A stretch of 64,000 nucleotides of DNA from Metridium senile (GCA_949775045.1 OX459101.1:7350394-7414393); one strand, 5' to 3'; shown: positions 1 through 12,594, counted from the stretch's first letter. Made by a program: numbers and translations. The notes: generated by a model not told the origin, from the letters alone.

Positions 1-29
1 ACTGACCAATACCTTTGACAATATTACTG

Positions 30-1130
30 TGGGATTGTATTGTTCTGTTCAATGCTCTGTACAATACTATGGAGGATTGATCAGTGCTATGCAATGCCTT
101 GTACAATGCAACTATGGGATTGTGTTGTTCTGTTCAATGCTCTGTACAATACTATGGAGGATTGATCAGTGCTATGCAATGCCTTGCAAAATGCAACTGT
201 GGGATTGTGTTGTTCTGTTCAATGCTCTGCACAATACTATGGAGGATTGATCAGTGCTATGCAATACCTTGTACAATGCAACTATGGGATTGTGTTGTTC
301 TGTTCAATGCTCTGTGCAATACTATGGAGGATTGATCAGTGCTATGCATGCCTTGCAAAATGCAACTGTGGGATTGTGTTGTTCTGTTCAATGCTCTGCA
401 CAATACTATGGAGGATTGATCAGTGCTATGCAATGCCTTGTACAATGCAACTATGGGATTGTGTTGTTCTCTTCAATGCTCTGTACAATACTATGGAGGA
501 TTGATCAGTGCTATGCAATGCCTTGCAAAATGCAACTGTGGGATTGTGTTGTTCTGTTCAATGCTCTGCACAATACTATGGAGGATTGATCAGTGCTATG
601 CAATGCCTTGCAAAATGCAACTGTGGGATTGTGTTGTTCTGTTCAATGCTCTGTACAATACAATGAAGGATTGATCAGTGCTATGCAATGCCTTGCAAAA
701 TGCAACTGTGGGATTGTGTTGTTCTGTTCAATGCTCTGCACAATACTATGGAGGATTGATCAGTGCTATGCAATGCCTTGCAAAATGCAACTGTGGGATT
801 GTGTTGTTCTGTTCAATGCTCTGTACAATACAATGAAGGATTGACCAGTGCTATGCAATACCTTGTACAATGCAACTATGGGATTGTTTTGTTCTGTTCA
901 ATGCCCTGTACAATACTATGTGGGATTGACTAGACCTATATAATGCATGTTCAATACTACATAGTATTACTGTACAATCCTCTGTCTAATACACATGTAG
1001 GATTGTTCAAGTCTGTACAATATCTATGTTCAATCCCATGTGGGATTGGTCAAGTGTACCCAACTATACAATCCCACTGTGGGATTAGATAGACAAGAGC
1101 AATACCTTGATCAATCACCATATGGGATTA
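30..1130. repeat. 85-bp satellite array with decayed right edge
   Basis: About ten copies of an 85-bp unit run from 30 to about 930; the anchor GGATTGATCAGTGCTATGCA recurs every 85 bases (once 84, a one-base loss near 345). The unit is an old dimer: both halves (about 42 bp) start with GGATTG and contain a CAATGC...ACAAT core. Two unit types, with TACAATGCAACTATG or CAAAATGCAACTGTG, alternate for the first six copies and then one dominates. From 930 to 1130, diverged 40-45 bp monomers with the phrase 'gggatt' continue, as expected at the edge of a homogenising array. The left edge lies outside the window. Confidence 0.92.
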
Positions 1131-2112
1131 CACAGAGGGTTTTCCTGTGATAGTACGTTCCAGTACTTTATGTTTAGTACTTTATATGTTGTTTTTATAG
1201 CAAAAACTATAACATCATGGCCTCCAACATCTACCCTGGGTACCAGAAGTCATTTTCTACTTGCTTTATAAACGTTTGTAAATTTGACGGTTTGTGATGC
1301 AACTAGAATTCAACCTCTGGCCCAAAGAGCTTAGAATCTCACTTCTATGTTGATTTGATTTACACTCAATTATAGCTATATCTGGAACCTAATCTCATCA
1401 AGTTGTCAAATTATTTCCAATCAAAGCTCTTCAAAGACTTAAAATCAATCAGAAGGCTGGGGTTAGACTCTGATCCTCCGCTTCTGATTGGCTCTGCGAA
1501 TTCAAAAGACTAGCCTCGTTTGGCTAGAGGGTTTCTGTAGAGAATAATGAACACAGACGTACAAATGATAAATACGAATACTAGATCAAGAATCCCTCTA
1601 ATTTCTAGGGTATCCAACATCGGACTTTGATAGAATGTTTGTTTTCACCGTTCTGTCAGTCATCCTTGGGGTAAAGCTTATGTAAACTTACAAGTCCAGT
1701 CACTGGCTGATTTGATATAACGTACCTCTCCCTATAACTTGATTTCAAAAAAAAGCAAAGCAAATAAAGCAACAGTTGTTTTACTAATAACAATAGAGCA
1801 TTTCACAGTTCTCGTCGACCAACCTCCATATAGATAGCGTGTAATGTATTCTTTAGAATTTGTTTAATGCTTGTGGAAATTTAAGAAATATACACATTAT
1901 CAAACAATTGAAACACTTACAAATTACATGGGCTGTAGTCAAATTCTGAAGAATATATTACACACTTTCAAGGCTGAGGTTGATTGACGAGAACCATGAA
2001 ATGATCTTTTACAAATGTTTGACACAAAATGTGAATGATTGCTATCTTTCTTTTCTCTCCGACATGTATGAATGTTAACCTATATTGTTTTCCTCTGTTT
2101 GCTCTTATTCAG

Positions 2113-5100
2113 AACTAGGCTGTCTGTTCAAGGCGATGGGCCTAATAAGAAATACAGGTAATATACATTGGCTAACATGTTACAACATTTACACCCAAAT
2201 GGTGTCATTTTACTACCTGAGTACCAGAATGCTTTACTAATTTGTTTTTAAAATTCAGATTTTTATTTCCCTCTTGAGAATACTAGAACAATCGATAATA
2301 ATTATTATGTAACAAAATATTGTAGGCAAAACATTCTGGTAAAAATTATTCATTCATTCATTTATTCACTTCTCTATTTGATATAACTGGAAACTAGTGA
2401 GTAAACTAGTATAGGCTGCATCAGTGTTTGATATAAACGATAGGTAATAGAATGAAATTTATAACACCGTAAAAAACGTTGACTTAAGTTAATAAGTCAA
2501 CATTTTTTATGGTGTTACAAATTTCATTCTATTACCTATAATTTGATATAATGTTTACTTTTTTCTGTAGAGGAATACTTCATGCATTCAAGACAATTTT
2601 AAAGGAAGAAGGAGGTTTCATGAGTGGATGTTTGTACAAAGGACTTGTCCCAACAACTTTAGTACGTATATCAATCTCAAGATTGGCATTGTTTGTTAAG
2701 TGTATCAATCTCTAACTTTTCTCAAGAAGGTTGGCATTGCTTTTAAAGTTTATATGTCACCTGACTAAGTATATATTGTGTAGTTCCTGAAAATATCCAT
2801 ACCATCCCCACCCCCCTCCCCCACGGAGGGTCAAGGAAATTCCGAGGGGTAGAGGGGTAGGGGTATGGATATTTTCTGGAACTACACATTGCAGCTTAGC
2901 TAATTGTGTTATTTGAGAATATTCTGAATGCATTTTATTTCTCTAGTCATGTTGTAGCTACTCATAGTGGAATGTAATATATTTAAATAATTCTTTATTT
3001 CAAAACCACTAACTTTCTTGAGATATATTAAATAATGTCCTAAAGTTGTCAATGACCTTAGCTTTTAAAATTATTACAATATGCTCAGTCTTGAGAAGGT
3101 ATATTAAATAATGTTGTTTGTGTATGTCTTTAATGAACAATGACTTTATAGCTCTGCTTAAATTTGATATTTATCAATATTTGTATCATTATTTCAGGGA
3201 ATTGCACCATATGTAGGAATCAACTTTGCTGTTTATGAGACTCTTAAAGGTTAGTCATTGTTTTGTATTTGGGATGCTCCAGGAACATACATGCAAAGAT
3301 CAGGCTTATTCAGTTTTTTATCCTTCTTTGTAGCACTCTCTTGGTTATGTATAATAAATTTTATAAGCTAGCACAATCTTTATGTAACGTTTGGTTTCTT
3401 ATTTACAGGCAATGATGAGATGTTTTTAAGTTTTTTATCCTTCTTTGTAGTTGTGTAGTTGTAATGTGTGGTTTCTTATTTCCAGGGTTCGTATTTACAA
3501 GCCACATGGCATCTGCTCAAGGAACAAAACTAAAAGCTATTAAAAAGGACCATGACCTGCCTGTGAGGTATAAACTGATGTGCGGCTCTGCTGCAGGAGC
3601 AGTATCACAATCAGGTACGGCCTCTATACGTGTTATGTATGCATATTAGAGCATGTTTCTTATGACTGTGAAAAGTTCAGTGCCGTGTGCGTGCCTTGCC
3701 GCGAACGTGATGTTTCTAGAATTTTTTGACATGTCTTGCCATGCCTTGACCATGTTCATATCATGAGCTTTTCACAGTCATACTAAAGAAGAAAGAAGTG
3801 TAATGGTCTAGTGTTTTGGGCTTTGAATTGTCTAGGTTAGATTCGCAGCCCAGACGCTTGCATTGTGTCCAGCTTTGGCAGGACTGACTTAGCACCTCAT
3901 GTTCTTTGACAAGGTCACAAAGCCAGAGGTCTCGTTTGCTTTCACTTAAGGTGGATCACTATAGTTTTCGGAAAGCCACACAAGGCCGTTTTAAACGTCG
4001 TTTTGACAAACTTCCCAATTTTCGATTGACCTGAAACTTTTACAGATTATCAGTCTTAGACTGAAATTTAAAACAATATACTTTGTTTTTAGATTTGTAT
4101 TTTAATAGCAGCGATATACAGGAAAAACGGAAATCAGTTGCGCTTAAATTGTAGACGAACGCGATGAGATCTCGAAAAGCGGCTACCATCACAGTAAACT
4201 ACAACATTAGGCACTCAAAATATCAAAGAATTAAAGAAATCTGTATGTTTGATTTCGAGAAAATTACAGATATATTTTGTACTTTGTAGTTTTGAGTGTT
4301 AGAAGGAATCACTCAATGTGTGGCAATATGACTTACAATAACTGAACAAATAGCGCTCAAAAACCGTCAAAACCTTCCCTGTACATATATGTCTTTAGTT
4401 ACTAAGTTTGGGACAATAAATCGTTTACAGTATTGAGAAATTTTTTTTTTTCTTAGAGATGTTAGAGCTTGACTTCAAGCGAAAACACATCACTGTTGCG
4501 CTTTTCTATAAATATTCAAAACTGCCGTTTACATTTTTCTGTAAAACTCACAAACTCTTCTCCAAAGTACTAGAAATGCTATCCTGTAGCTTCATTTCAA
4601 TTGAGGCATTTAAACGTGGTAAAAAAAAATTAAACTCGTTCGGATGTTCACGGCCGCTAATGATGCAAATCTGCGTTACATTCTGGAGTCACGACGCAAT
4701 ACACCGTGACGGTTTTGGTTGAGTTATTACTTCCGGCGATAAAAATAAATTTCGCTAATTGCTTCATTCCATTGTTCTTTTGATTGTGTTGTTCCAGAAA
4801 ATATCCATACCCCCCCCCCCCCCCCCCCCCCAACGGAGGGTTTTTTATTTTTAGACCCCCCTACCCCCTGGAATTTCCATTCCAGAGGGTCTTCAAAAGA
4901 CCCCCCTACCCCCTGGAATTTCCATAATTTTCCCACTTGCTTTAATACCCCTTGGAAAACCTCAAATTCATACCTAAAATGCTTTTTATGTCTATAATTT
5001 GCGGACAAAGGTGTTAATTAATGGTACAATTTTTGTTGTTATTACGTAGCCACAAAAAAGTAAAAAACATTTGATTTTCGGCTTCTGATTTTGTAAGTTA

Positions 5101-8100
5101 CTGTGCATGATTATTTTCTTGGAGGTACCAACCAGTTTGAAGATAAATCTTGCAAATTTAGCCAGTTTATTTTTGAAAATATCGTGAAAAGCGTCCTGGC
5201 GCCACCGCCGTGGGTCTCACACGAACACAGTTTATGTGTCACAAACTTACATCAGAGATCGCGATTTATAGCAAAAAACGGTTAAATACTTTCAGAATAT
5301 GTTCTTGCCTTTTTTAACAGTTAAAATGTCATGCTTTTACAGTGCTTTTGGGTCCTTTTGCGAGCTAAACAACACTACACTGGTGCGTTACGTGACATTT
5401 GACATGTGAACGGTAAGGCGCAATTAGAGGGACTGGGAACGACTTGGCCGCCATTTTGTCTTGCTCGAAGCAAGAAATGCAACTTAGAGAGACAAAGTGT
5501 TGAAATAAATGCCTGGAAAATCTTGGAAGCTTTACAACAAGCAATTTCAGATGCACTTTAATAGCAAGAGTATTTCTTTGGTTTAGTTTCCTGCTACCGA
5601 TAGTGAATTACGGTACTATACGTATCTCTTGTAACCCTCTGGAAAAATACGTTTTTATACCCCCCTCTCCCTCGGAAATTTTCCACTTTTAGACCCCCCT
5701 ACCCCTCGGAATTTCTGTGACCCTCCGTGGGGGGGGGGGGGGGGGGGGTATGGATATTTTCTGGAACTACACATTACATCTGACTGCATGTAGTGATACA
5801 TTCCTTTGTGCCGGTTGAATTTGTGAAATGAATTGCAAATTAGTTACCTTTTCTCTCAAAATACCTGCGAATAAAAAGTCACAACTAACAAAAGAACAAT
5901 GGAATGAAGAAATTTGCGAAATTTATTATTCTAAAGTGCTATATGTTTTGTGGATTTAGACCCCGTCTACACGGATCCGGATACTTTTGAAACCGCATAC
6001 TTTTTAAACTAACTCAGCTCCAGCCCTCCCCTCCCTTCCCTGGCTCTTTCTTTTATCGCCGGAAGTAATAACTCAACCAAAAATCACAAATTCAACTGGC
6101 ACAAAGGAATGTATCACTACATGCAGTCAGATGTAATCAAAAGAACAATGGAATGAAGCAATTAGCGAAATTTATTTTTATCGCCGGAAGTAATAACTCA
6201 ACCAAAACCGTCACGGTGTATTGCGTCGTGACTCCAGAATGTAACGCAGATTTGCATCATTAGCGGCCGTGAACAGCCGATCGAGTCGGCTTCGTTAAGA
6301 TATCCAAGTTTAATTTTTTTTTACCATGTTTAAATGCCTCAATTGAAATGAAGCTTCAGGATAGCATTTCTAGTACTTTGGAGAAGAGTTTGTGAGTTTT
6401 ACAGAAAAATGTAAACGGCAGTTTTGAATATTTATAGAAAAGCGCAACAGTGATGTGTTTTCGCTTGAAGTCAAGCTCTAACATCTCTAAGAAAAAAAAA
6501 AAATTTCTCAATACTGTAAACGATTTATTGTCCCAAACTTAGTAACTAAAGACATATATGTACAGGGAAGGTTTTGACGGTTTTTGAGCGCTATTTGTTC
6601 AGTTATTGTAAGTCACATTGCCACACATTGAGTGATTCCTTCTAACACTCAAAACTACAAAGTACAAAATATATCTGTAATTTTCTCGAAATCAAACATA
6701 CAGATTTCTTTAATTCTTTGATATTTTGAGTGCCTAATGTTGTAGTTTACTGTGATGGTAGCCGCTTTTCGAGATCTCATCGCGTTCGTCTACAATTTAA
6801 GCGCAACTGATTTCCGTTTTTCCTGTATATCGCTGCTATTAAAATACAAATCTAAAAACAAAGTATATTGTTTTAAATTTCAGTCTAAGACTGATAATCT
6901 GTAAAAGTTTCAGGTCAATCGAAAATTGGGAAGTTTGTCAAAACGACGTTTAAAACGGCCTTGTGTGGCTTTCCGAAAACTATAGTGATCCACCTTAATC
7001 CTAATATAAAGTGGACGTAAAAGATTATGTTGTTCACAAAGAGATAGAGGATTGTCTCCTGGCACAACAGTCTTGTATGCCTTGGAGGAAGCATTTGATA
7101 TGTATACCAAACTTATGCTTTTAAATTGCATAGCAGCAATGTGCATCTTCATATAGCAGTCCTCCACATTTCTCATGTACACTGAGATATTTGTTCTGAG
7201 CTTCTGATCTCCCTGCTTATGGAGAGTTTGACCAATTGCCCATGAAACTTTAGAGAGTTATTATAAAGTAATTTGTAGTATTATGTGCATTCTAGGGGTG
7301 GCTTATGGTAAATCCAAGAAAACTGAGATGTATGTTTTAAATTCTGATTTTAAAAATTTGAGACCAAGAGTTTCCTAACCTTCTAGCCATTTGAAAACAA
7401 ATTGACTCTGAGAAGATTGGATTTAAAATTCGAGACTCCGAGACAGCAGAAAAAAAATCAAAACTCCAACACACAAAAAAACCTGATGGAAAACAAAATT
7501 CCATGACTTGGCCATTTATTCAGAGACTATTAGTTTTTTGGTACCATTCGCCATATTATTCTCATAATACTCATTCTCACTCTGTATAATTACATTGTCC
7601 TAGTGACCTATCCTTTGGATGTTGTACGACGCCGAATGCAGATGAAAGGGTTAAAGAATGAATTTGCCTATAACTCAACATTACATGCTTTTAAAACTAT
7701 TTTACAAAAAGAAGGAATACGAGGATTGTATAAAGGGATTTTACCCAATTTAATCAAGGTAATTCTGTTGTTTAATGTTCAATCATTTTCCCATTCAATC
7801 AATCATTCATTTTCCCATTCAATCATTCATTCATTTTCCCATTCAATCATTCATTTTCCCATTCAATCATTCATTCATTTTCCCATTCAATCATTCATTC
7901 ATTTTCTTTCCAATCATTCATTTATCCATTCAATAATTTATTCATTTTCCCATTCAATCATTCATTTCCCCATTCAATCAGTTATTCATTTTCCCATCCA
8001 ATCATTCATTTCCCCATCCAATCATTTATTTCCCCATCCAATCAATCATTCATTTTCCCATCCAATCATCCATTTATCCATTCATAAATTCATTCATTTA

Positions 8101-8390
8101 ACATCCATACATATATTGATTCATCCATTCATGAATTCGTTCATCTATCCATAAATTTATTCATTCACTTTTCTATGCCTGTGTTCATTATTCATTTGTG
8201 ATGTTTATGTCTGTACTGTGCTTAGTTGGAATATTTTAAAGACTGACCTATGCAGTAAAAATAACTAAGATAAACATTTACAATTTTCCCATTTTTTTAC
8301 TTCTAGGTAGCTCCTGCTGTCGGCATACAGTTTGTAACATACGAGAGTGTCAAAACAATATTATATGGATATCAGATACCTTTCAAATGA
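2113..8390 (+). CDS. Mitochondrial carrier family protein (SLC25, A42/A16-like), 3' part of gene, copy 1
   Basis: Six exons are visible: 2113-2157, 2571-2661, 3198-3249, 3486-3614, 7604-7758 and 8307-8390 (stop TGA). All have AG/GT borders and matching phases. They encode the last about 185 residues of a SLC25 inner-membrane transporter: the end of repeat 2 and all of repeat 3, with the signature YPLDVVRRRMQ. The exon set corresponds one for one to exons 5-10 of the paralogue at 12595-17711, so the four 5' exons should lie before base 1; nothing like them is seen in 1-2112. A 3-kb transposon sits in the intron between 3614 and 7604. The third repeat resembles SLC25A42/A16 (CoA and adenine-nucleotide carriers), but the substrate cannot be set from sequence alone. 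It could still be a 5'-truncated duplicate if no upstream exons exist. Confidence 0.88.
2440..2539. mobile_element. Short hairpin MITE
   Basis: A near-perfect inverted repeat of about 48 bp per arm: ATAGGTAATAGAATGAAATT at the left pairs with AATTTCATTCTATTACCTAT at the right, with almost no loop. It lies in a carrier intron about 30 bp before the next exon. No protein is encoded. Confidence 0.75.
2778..2887. mobile_element. 110-bp MITE with ATT target duplication
   Basis: Ends GTGTAGTTCC...GGAACTACAC, with the inverted repeat extending through GAAAATATCCATACC. It is flanked on both sides by ATT (2775-2777 and 2888-2890), a 3-bp target-site duplication. The centre is C-rich then G-rich. It belongs to the same family as the 987-bp element at 4786-5772. 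Confidence 0.8.
3950..6994. mobile_element. 3.0-kb palindromic element with TTAA target site (Kolobok/piggyBac-like, non-autonomous)
   Basis: Ends GGTGGATCACTATAGTTTTC and its reverse complement, each bordered by TTAA (3946-3949 and 6995-6998). The two arms are near-perfect inverted repeats of about 0.8 kb (3950-4785 and about 6130-6994). TTAA duplications are typical of Kolobok and piggyBac elements; no transposase is seen, so the superfamily is inferred from the target site only. The open frame at 4459-4722 lies in the left arm and has no recognisable domain. The left arm is interrupted by a second element (4786-5772). Copies of CGCCGGAAGTAATAACTCAACC occur twice in the right arm (about 6057 and 6180), showing a partial internal duplication. 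The element sits in an intron of carrier copy 1. Confidence 0.8.
4786..5772. mobile_element. 987-bp inverted-repeat element nested in the palindromic element
   Basis: Starts GTGTTGTTCCAGAAAATATC and ends GATATTTTCTGGAACTACAC. It is bordered by ATT duplications at 4783-4785 and 5773-5775. Homopolymer C and G tracts lie just inside each end. The opposite arm of the host element reads straight through the equivalent site (gatgtaatcaaaagaac near 6130), so the pre-insertion sequence is preserved. No convincing protein is encoded. Confidence 0.8.
7779..8165. repeat. CATTCAATCATT-type minisatellite in carrier intron
   Basis: An imperfect array of CATTCAATCATTCATTTTCC variants starts about 20 bases after the splice donor at 7759. 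The apparent open frame through it (to 8154) is exon read-through into repeat and is not coding. A related CATT/CATC array lies at 63150-63345. Confidence 0.85.
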
Positions 8391-9545
8391 TAACAGTATT
8401 ATTGCTCTTAAATATTATTGTACAGTAAGTATTATCAAATTTATAGGACGTATTATATAAGAACAATGTTTGAATTCAATGACAATGTTTTACCACTGAT
8501 TTCATTGCTACACACCAATAGTTTGTGTCGTGAGGTGGCTCTTCTCTTCTGTCAATCAAACACAATTTGTCTAGACATGTATCAAACAAGTTTTGAATGA
8601 TAGTATATATGGAAAACAAATTTTCAAGCCTTAAAAATATATTCTAGTACCAGATCATTAAAACTAAATAAATACATAAGATGGTATATATTACTGGCTC
8701 AAATGTTTCTAACTAACATTTCTACTTATATGTTTACATCCTCAAGTAATTTGTAGTCTAGACAATTTGTATTTTGTTGACAGAAGAGAATCGCCAACTT
8801 TGCTTGACCTTTTCATTTGATTGCATGTAGCAATGAAATGTTTGGTAAAAGATTTTAGTTTTTGGACTTGAAATAATGGGCAATTTCCATTATGGTATCG
8901 TATATATATATTACAAGTACTAGAATACCCTGCCTACTTTCCTCACTTCAAGAGTTATAGTTAGTGTTCTCAACAGGGAATTTATGAGAAATATATCTGA
9001 AAAATTCCCAATGATGCATGGAACTATATTACCTGTAAGCATTCTGGTACAAAGAAGTATGAGCTACTAGTCAATTCTAACTTTTTGAATTCGCTATGAT
9101 CCACTGTTGCCTTTTTATTTTATATTCATATTTTTAATTAGTCTAGACTAATATTTATATTCAATGGAATCAATAGATAAGTAAATAGATTATCAGTAAA
9201 AGTAAACATATTCTCATTTCATTAATTTTTATCATATATTTTTTAGTATTTTGGGATTTTTAAATTTCTGCTGGTCGATGACTATAAACGCAACACTTTT
9301 CCAAAGGTGAGGTGATTATCAGTGAATATAATGTATTGTTAAGACAAGATTATTATTCACAAATATTCACCAAGCCAGGATAATTATTTTATTTGAATAC
9401 ACAAGTGATTATTTCAAAAAAAGAAAATATAGTCACTTTTCAAAAACAAATAGGTACTATATTTTTTGCATATCTAATGGTCAATCACGATTGCTCAGTC
9501 TGTCTGGGATTATCCTAAGTTTTTCCTAAATTTTTCTCAGTCGAT
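8391..9545. other. 3' flank of carrier copy 1, no further gene seen
   Basis: AT-rich sequence following the stop codon. A polyadenylation signal AATAAA lies at 8667-8672. No other gene or clear repeat was recognised up to the MITE at 9546. Confidence 0.55.
8667..8672 (+). terminator. Polyadenylation signal AATAAA, carrier copy 1
   Basis: AATAAA 277 bases after the stop codon at 8388-8390. It is the first canonical signal downstream, so it is the likely 3' end of the transcript; this is inferred. Confidence 0.5.
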
Positions 9546-9740
9546 ACACTGAATCGAAAAATATTAATTGCGTCCAATTTGAATAACTTATCTTGATCAC
9601 TGACTAGCCTCGCATACATGTGGAAAACTCCTTTGTGTTTCAATGTGAACATGAGGCAAGCCAGTTAAGAAAAATTATAGTTATAATAATTTAATAATTT
9701 TAGTTATTAAAATTAGAGGCCATATTTGGATTCAGTCTAT
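9546..9740. mobile_element. MITE, 'CTGAATCGAAAAAT' family, copy 1
   Basis: An inverted repeat whose arms read CACTGAATCGAAAAATATTA and, at the right, ATTTGGATTCAGTCTATTTG. The core carries GCCTCGCATACATGTGGAAA. A closer-to-intact relative lies at 22198-22364 in NUP42, which supports this being a dispersed family. Confidence 0.7.
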
Positions 9741-10232
9741 TTGTTTCCTTCCTTTCTGTGTGAAATGTTTGTTTGTCTAAAGTTTGCATAATTTAGACTT
9801 TTTATAAACCACTATAACTATCATATAAAATATTTATAGTTGAAGGCAAACAATATATCCATGAAAGATTAGTAATCTTATTTAGCACAATTTTATGCTA
9901 ATTATATTGTTTGCCAATTTATTTAGAACTATTTTGTACTATTTAGTCATTTCCTGGATATAGGGTTTGCACTCTACTGTCAACAATAATTGTTATAATA
10001 AAGAGTCTTAGAAAATGACACTGCTGGTCAGTTTTTACACATAATAAATAATATTGAAAGTATAACTATTTCCTGGCTACCAGGAATACCATTATAAGAC
10101 CTGTTAGTTGACCAGTTAATATGACTCACCCCCAGTCCTCTATTGCTCAGTGTTGAGACATATATGTCCTTGGATGCATGGAGGATGACTGGGAAGGAGT
10201 CAGGCAGTTATTAGAAGTAATAACACTTATTA

Positions 10233-10676
10233 AAATAATTGTTGTCGGAATCAAAGGTACAGTCCACACTCTGAAGCCTGTAAGGGATGTTGGTATTACT
10301 GTGGAGCCCCGTTAATCTGACCACCGAAGGGACAGCCCAAAGTGGCCGTATTAACGGGGTGGCCGCATTAAGCAGGTAAATTTTATAGAAAATGTATGGG
10401 CATGCATTTCATCGAGACCTGAAAAACTGGCCGCAATAACAGGGTGGCAGTATTAAGTGGGTGGCCGAAAGGCTGGGTTTCACTGTACTTCTCTTGTTAT
10501 CGCTTGTATTCATACAACATATTTTGGTTGTGCGTGTTTTATGATTGTAACAAGTTGTTGCAAAGGTTGATTTCTTTAAAAAGCATGGAGTAAATGAAAC
10601 GTTATTTTCATATTACCAGCATCCTTTGCAGGATTTAGAGTGTAGACTCTAGCTTTGGCTGTGACAACAATTATTG
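10233..10676. mobile_element. MITE, 'AATAATTGTTGTC' family, copy 1, with inner MITE-like sequence
   Basis: Outer inverted repeat: AATAATTGTTGTC...CACTCTGAAGCCTG at the left against the reverse complement at 10621-10676 (GACAACAATTATT). The inner part (about 10295-10490) holds repeated GGCCG(C)ATTAA(G) motifs, probably a different element inserted. A second family member lies at 47790-48076 and a degraded half near 60745-60790. Confidence 0.7.
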
Positions 10677-10934
10677 AAATAGGTGTATGTTAATCCTCTG
10701 CAGTAACTTATTGTTGTCATTACAGCAATATTGACAAATCATTCTTATTTATGAATTCTCAAGATTCTGTTGACACTGACACTGATAGTCTCTTGCACAG
10801 ACGTTTTTAGTGTCCGGCACTGAGCATCTGCGCAGGAGGCTAACACTTTGACAGCTTGTTGTATTTTTGATTGACATCAATCAAATCACATGCATGACTA
10901 AAGCATGATGGGTAACTGAGTACTTGTGTCTTTC

Positions 10935-11326
10935 TATGCCAATAGACCAAATCAGCTAACCCGTTGCTTTGTCTGTTTTCACCCAATTTTATGTCTTCTG
11001 TATTTCCATATCACATGAAAATGTTTTGAACAAAATTTTTTATTCACAGAGGTTTTGAATAGACCAGTTTCATGTTATCTAGCACTGCTGTTCTATTTGA
11101 CAAAAGGCACATTTGCACAGCGATAGCCTCAACTCAGAGTAAAATCAAATGTGTTTTCTATTGTTAAGCGGTGACATTTTTTCATGCTTTGCTTGGAATT
11201 TGTGAATATGTTAAAAACAAATTGAGGCTTAGCCTGCGCAAATGCTCCTTTTGTCAAATAGTTTAACAGTGCTAGATAACATGATACTGGAGTATTGATA
11301 CATTAGCTGATTTGGTCTATGGCATG
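10935..11326. mobile_element. About 390-bp inverted-repeat MITE
   Basis: Ends ATGCCAATAGACCAAATCAGC and GCTGATTTGGTCTATGGCAT. A second inner inverted repeat contains TTATCTAGCACTG and TTTGACAAAAGG, with complements at about 11250-11285. It is intergenic between the two carrier genes. Confidence 0.7.
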
Positions 11327-11651
11327 ACTACACAAATATAATTTCTATAATTATAAAGAGTGTGGCCAAGGGGTAAATGTGTAGGTAATGTGTGAATATC
11401 ATAATTATCGATATATATAGTGAAACGTGATGACGACCCCCCCCCCTGGCCACCCTCTATATAAATATATAATTGATGTAAACTCAAGCTCAAACTCTTG
11501 CCCTCTATAAGTTAATTTGTATAATAACTAATTAAAGTAACTATAGTTTATATTTTTAAAAGCAAATAAAAGTATTGACAGTTTGAAACAAAATATTAAT
11601 GGATATTTAAATCACTGCAACAACAGATCAGATGTACTCATAATTCATGAT

Positions 11652-11821
11652 ACAGTGGTATTAAGCGGTCACCCATTAAGCAGTCACCCTCTATTAGGCA
11701 GCCACAATAAAGTCCCAAATCTATTCCTATACCTATTCTATACCTCTATTCAGCGGCCAACCTCTATTAAGCAGCCACTTTGGAAAGTCCCGAGGGTGAC
11801 CGCTTAATAGAAGTACCACTG
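11652..11821. mobile_element. MITE, 'ACAGTGGTATTAAGCGG' family, copy 1
   Basis: A 170-bp hairpin with internal tandem phrases 'ctctattaagcagccac'. The ends ACAGTGGTATTAAGCGGTC and GACCGCTTAATAGAAGTACCACTG are imperfect complements. A related copy in the opposite orientation lies at 39252-39423. Confidence 0.75.
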
Positions 11822-12594
11822 CATTCAAGTTTTGTATATAAGAATCATTGGTGATCTCTATGAGAAAATGAGTCCTTGCCAACCTCATTCCCAGGACCAT
11901 TCCCCTTTGCAAAGGGTTAATAACCTGGTTATGAGTGTGAATCCTTTCCATCCTTTTTTCTTATCTTTTCTTTCATTGCATTTTCAATATTCTTCTTATT
12001 TGTTCTTTTTTCAATTGTATTTTTCCTTTCTTATTTTTGATTATCTTTAATATCTCTTTTTTTATTCATTCTCTTTTCTCGTTCATTCCTTTACTTTCCA
12101 TTCCTCTCTTTTTCCCTTCTTTTCTTTTTTTTTTCTTTGTGAATCAACAATTTGTCGTTTTTGTCATCAAAAAGAAATGAAAGGAATCGAAACCGAATGT
12201 ATCATCCAAAATTCTATTGAGTGTTATGACGTCAAATATAACGTCAAAGCGAATCATTTGTTCGACTTCAACCCGTATCGTCGACACCCACTTGTATCGT
12301 GTTCGGAATCACGACCCGGATAACGAAATGACTTCCGTTGTAGAACCGGAAGCTTTTTGGGACCAATGATATTCGAGTTTGCGTCTGAATCAGAATGACA
12401 AAAGCGGTCAGACTGTATATTTGGCAGGCATTTTACTACGAGATTTTAATTGTATATTTTGACAACTTTCGCTTAGAAACTTAAGATCATATTTTAGTTT
12501 CGTTTTATATTGTCTTTTGTGTACTTTTGCAGTGTTTAGTACAAATAAGTGCGTTTAAAAGGTCGTGTTTATACATTAACTTCACAAAAACAAA
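11822..12594 (+). promoter_or_regulatory. Upstream region of carrier copy 2 with a full CRE palindrome
   Basis: A pyrimidine-rich stretch (about 11940-12140) is followed by less biased sequence up to the start codon. TGACGTCA, the full cAMP-response-element palindrome bound by CREB/ATF factors, lies at 12227-12234, and a half-site AACGTCA follows at about 12241. The transcription start is not identifiable. Promoter function is inferred from position only. Confidence 0.4.

Noticed and set aside
29..844. Overlapping cysteine-rich open frames of 62-111 residues
   Set aside because: They are translations of the 85-bp satellite; 85 is not a multiple of three, so frames cycle and no protein would be conserved.
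1..930. CRISPR-like direct repeats
   Set aside because: Units are contiguous with no unique spacers, and the window is from an animal nucleus.
4459..4722. 87-residue frame in the palindromic element
   Set aside because: It lies in an inverted-repeat arm, has no domain, and the mirrored copy carries an insertion near its end.
7603..8154. 183-residue frame extending the carrier exon
   Set aside because: After residue 52 it runs through the splice donor into a CATT-type repeat; the true exon ends at 7758.
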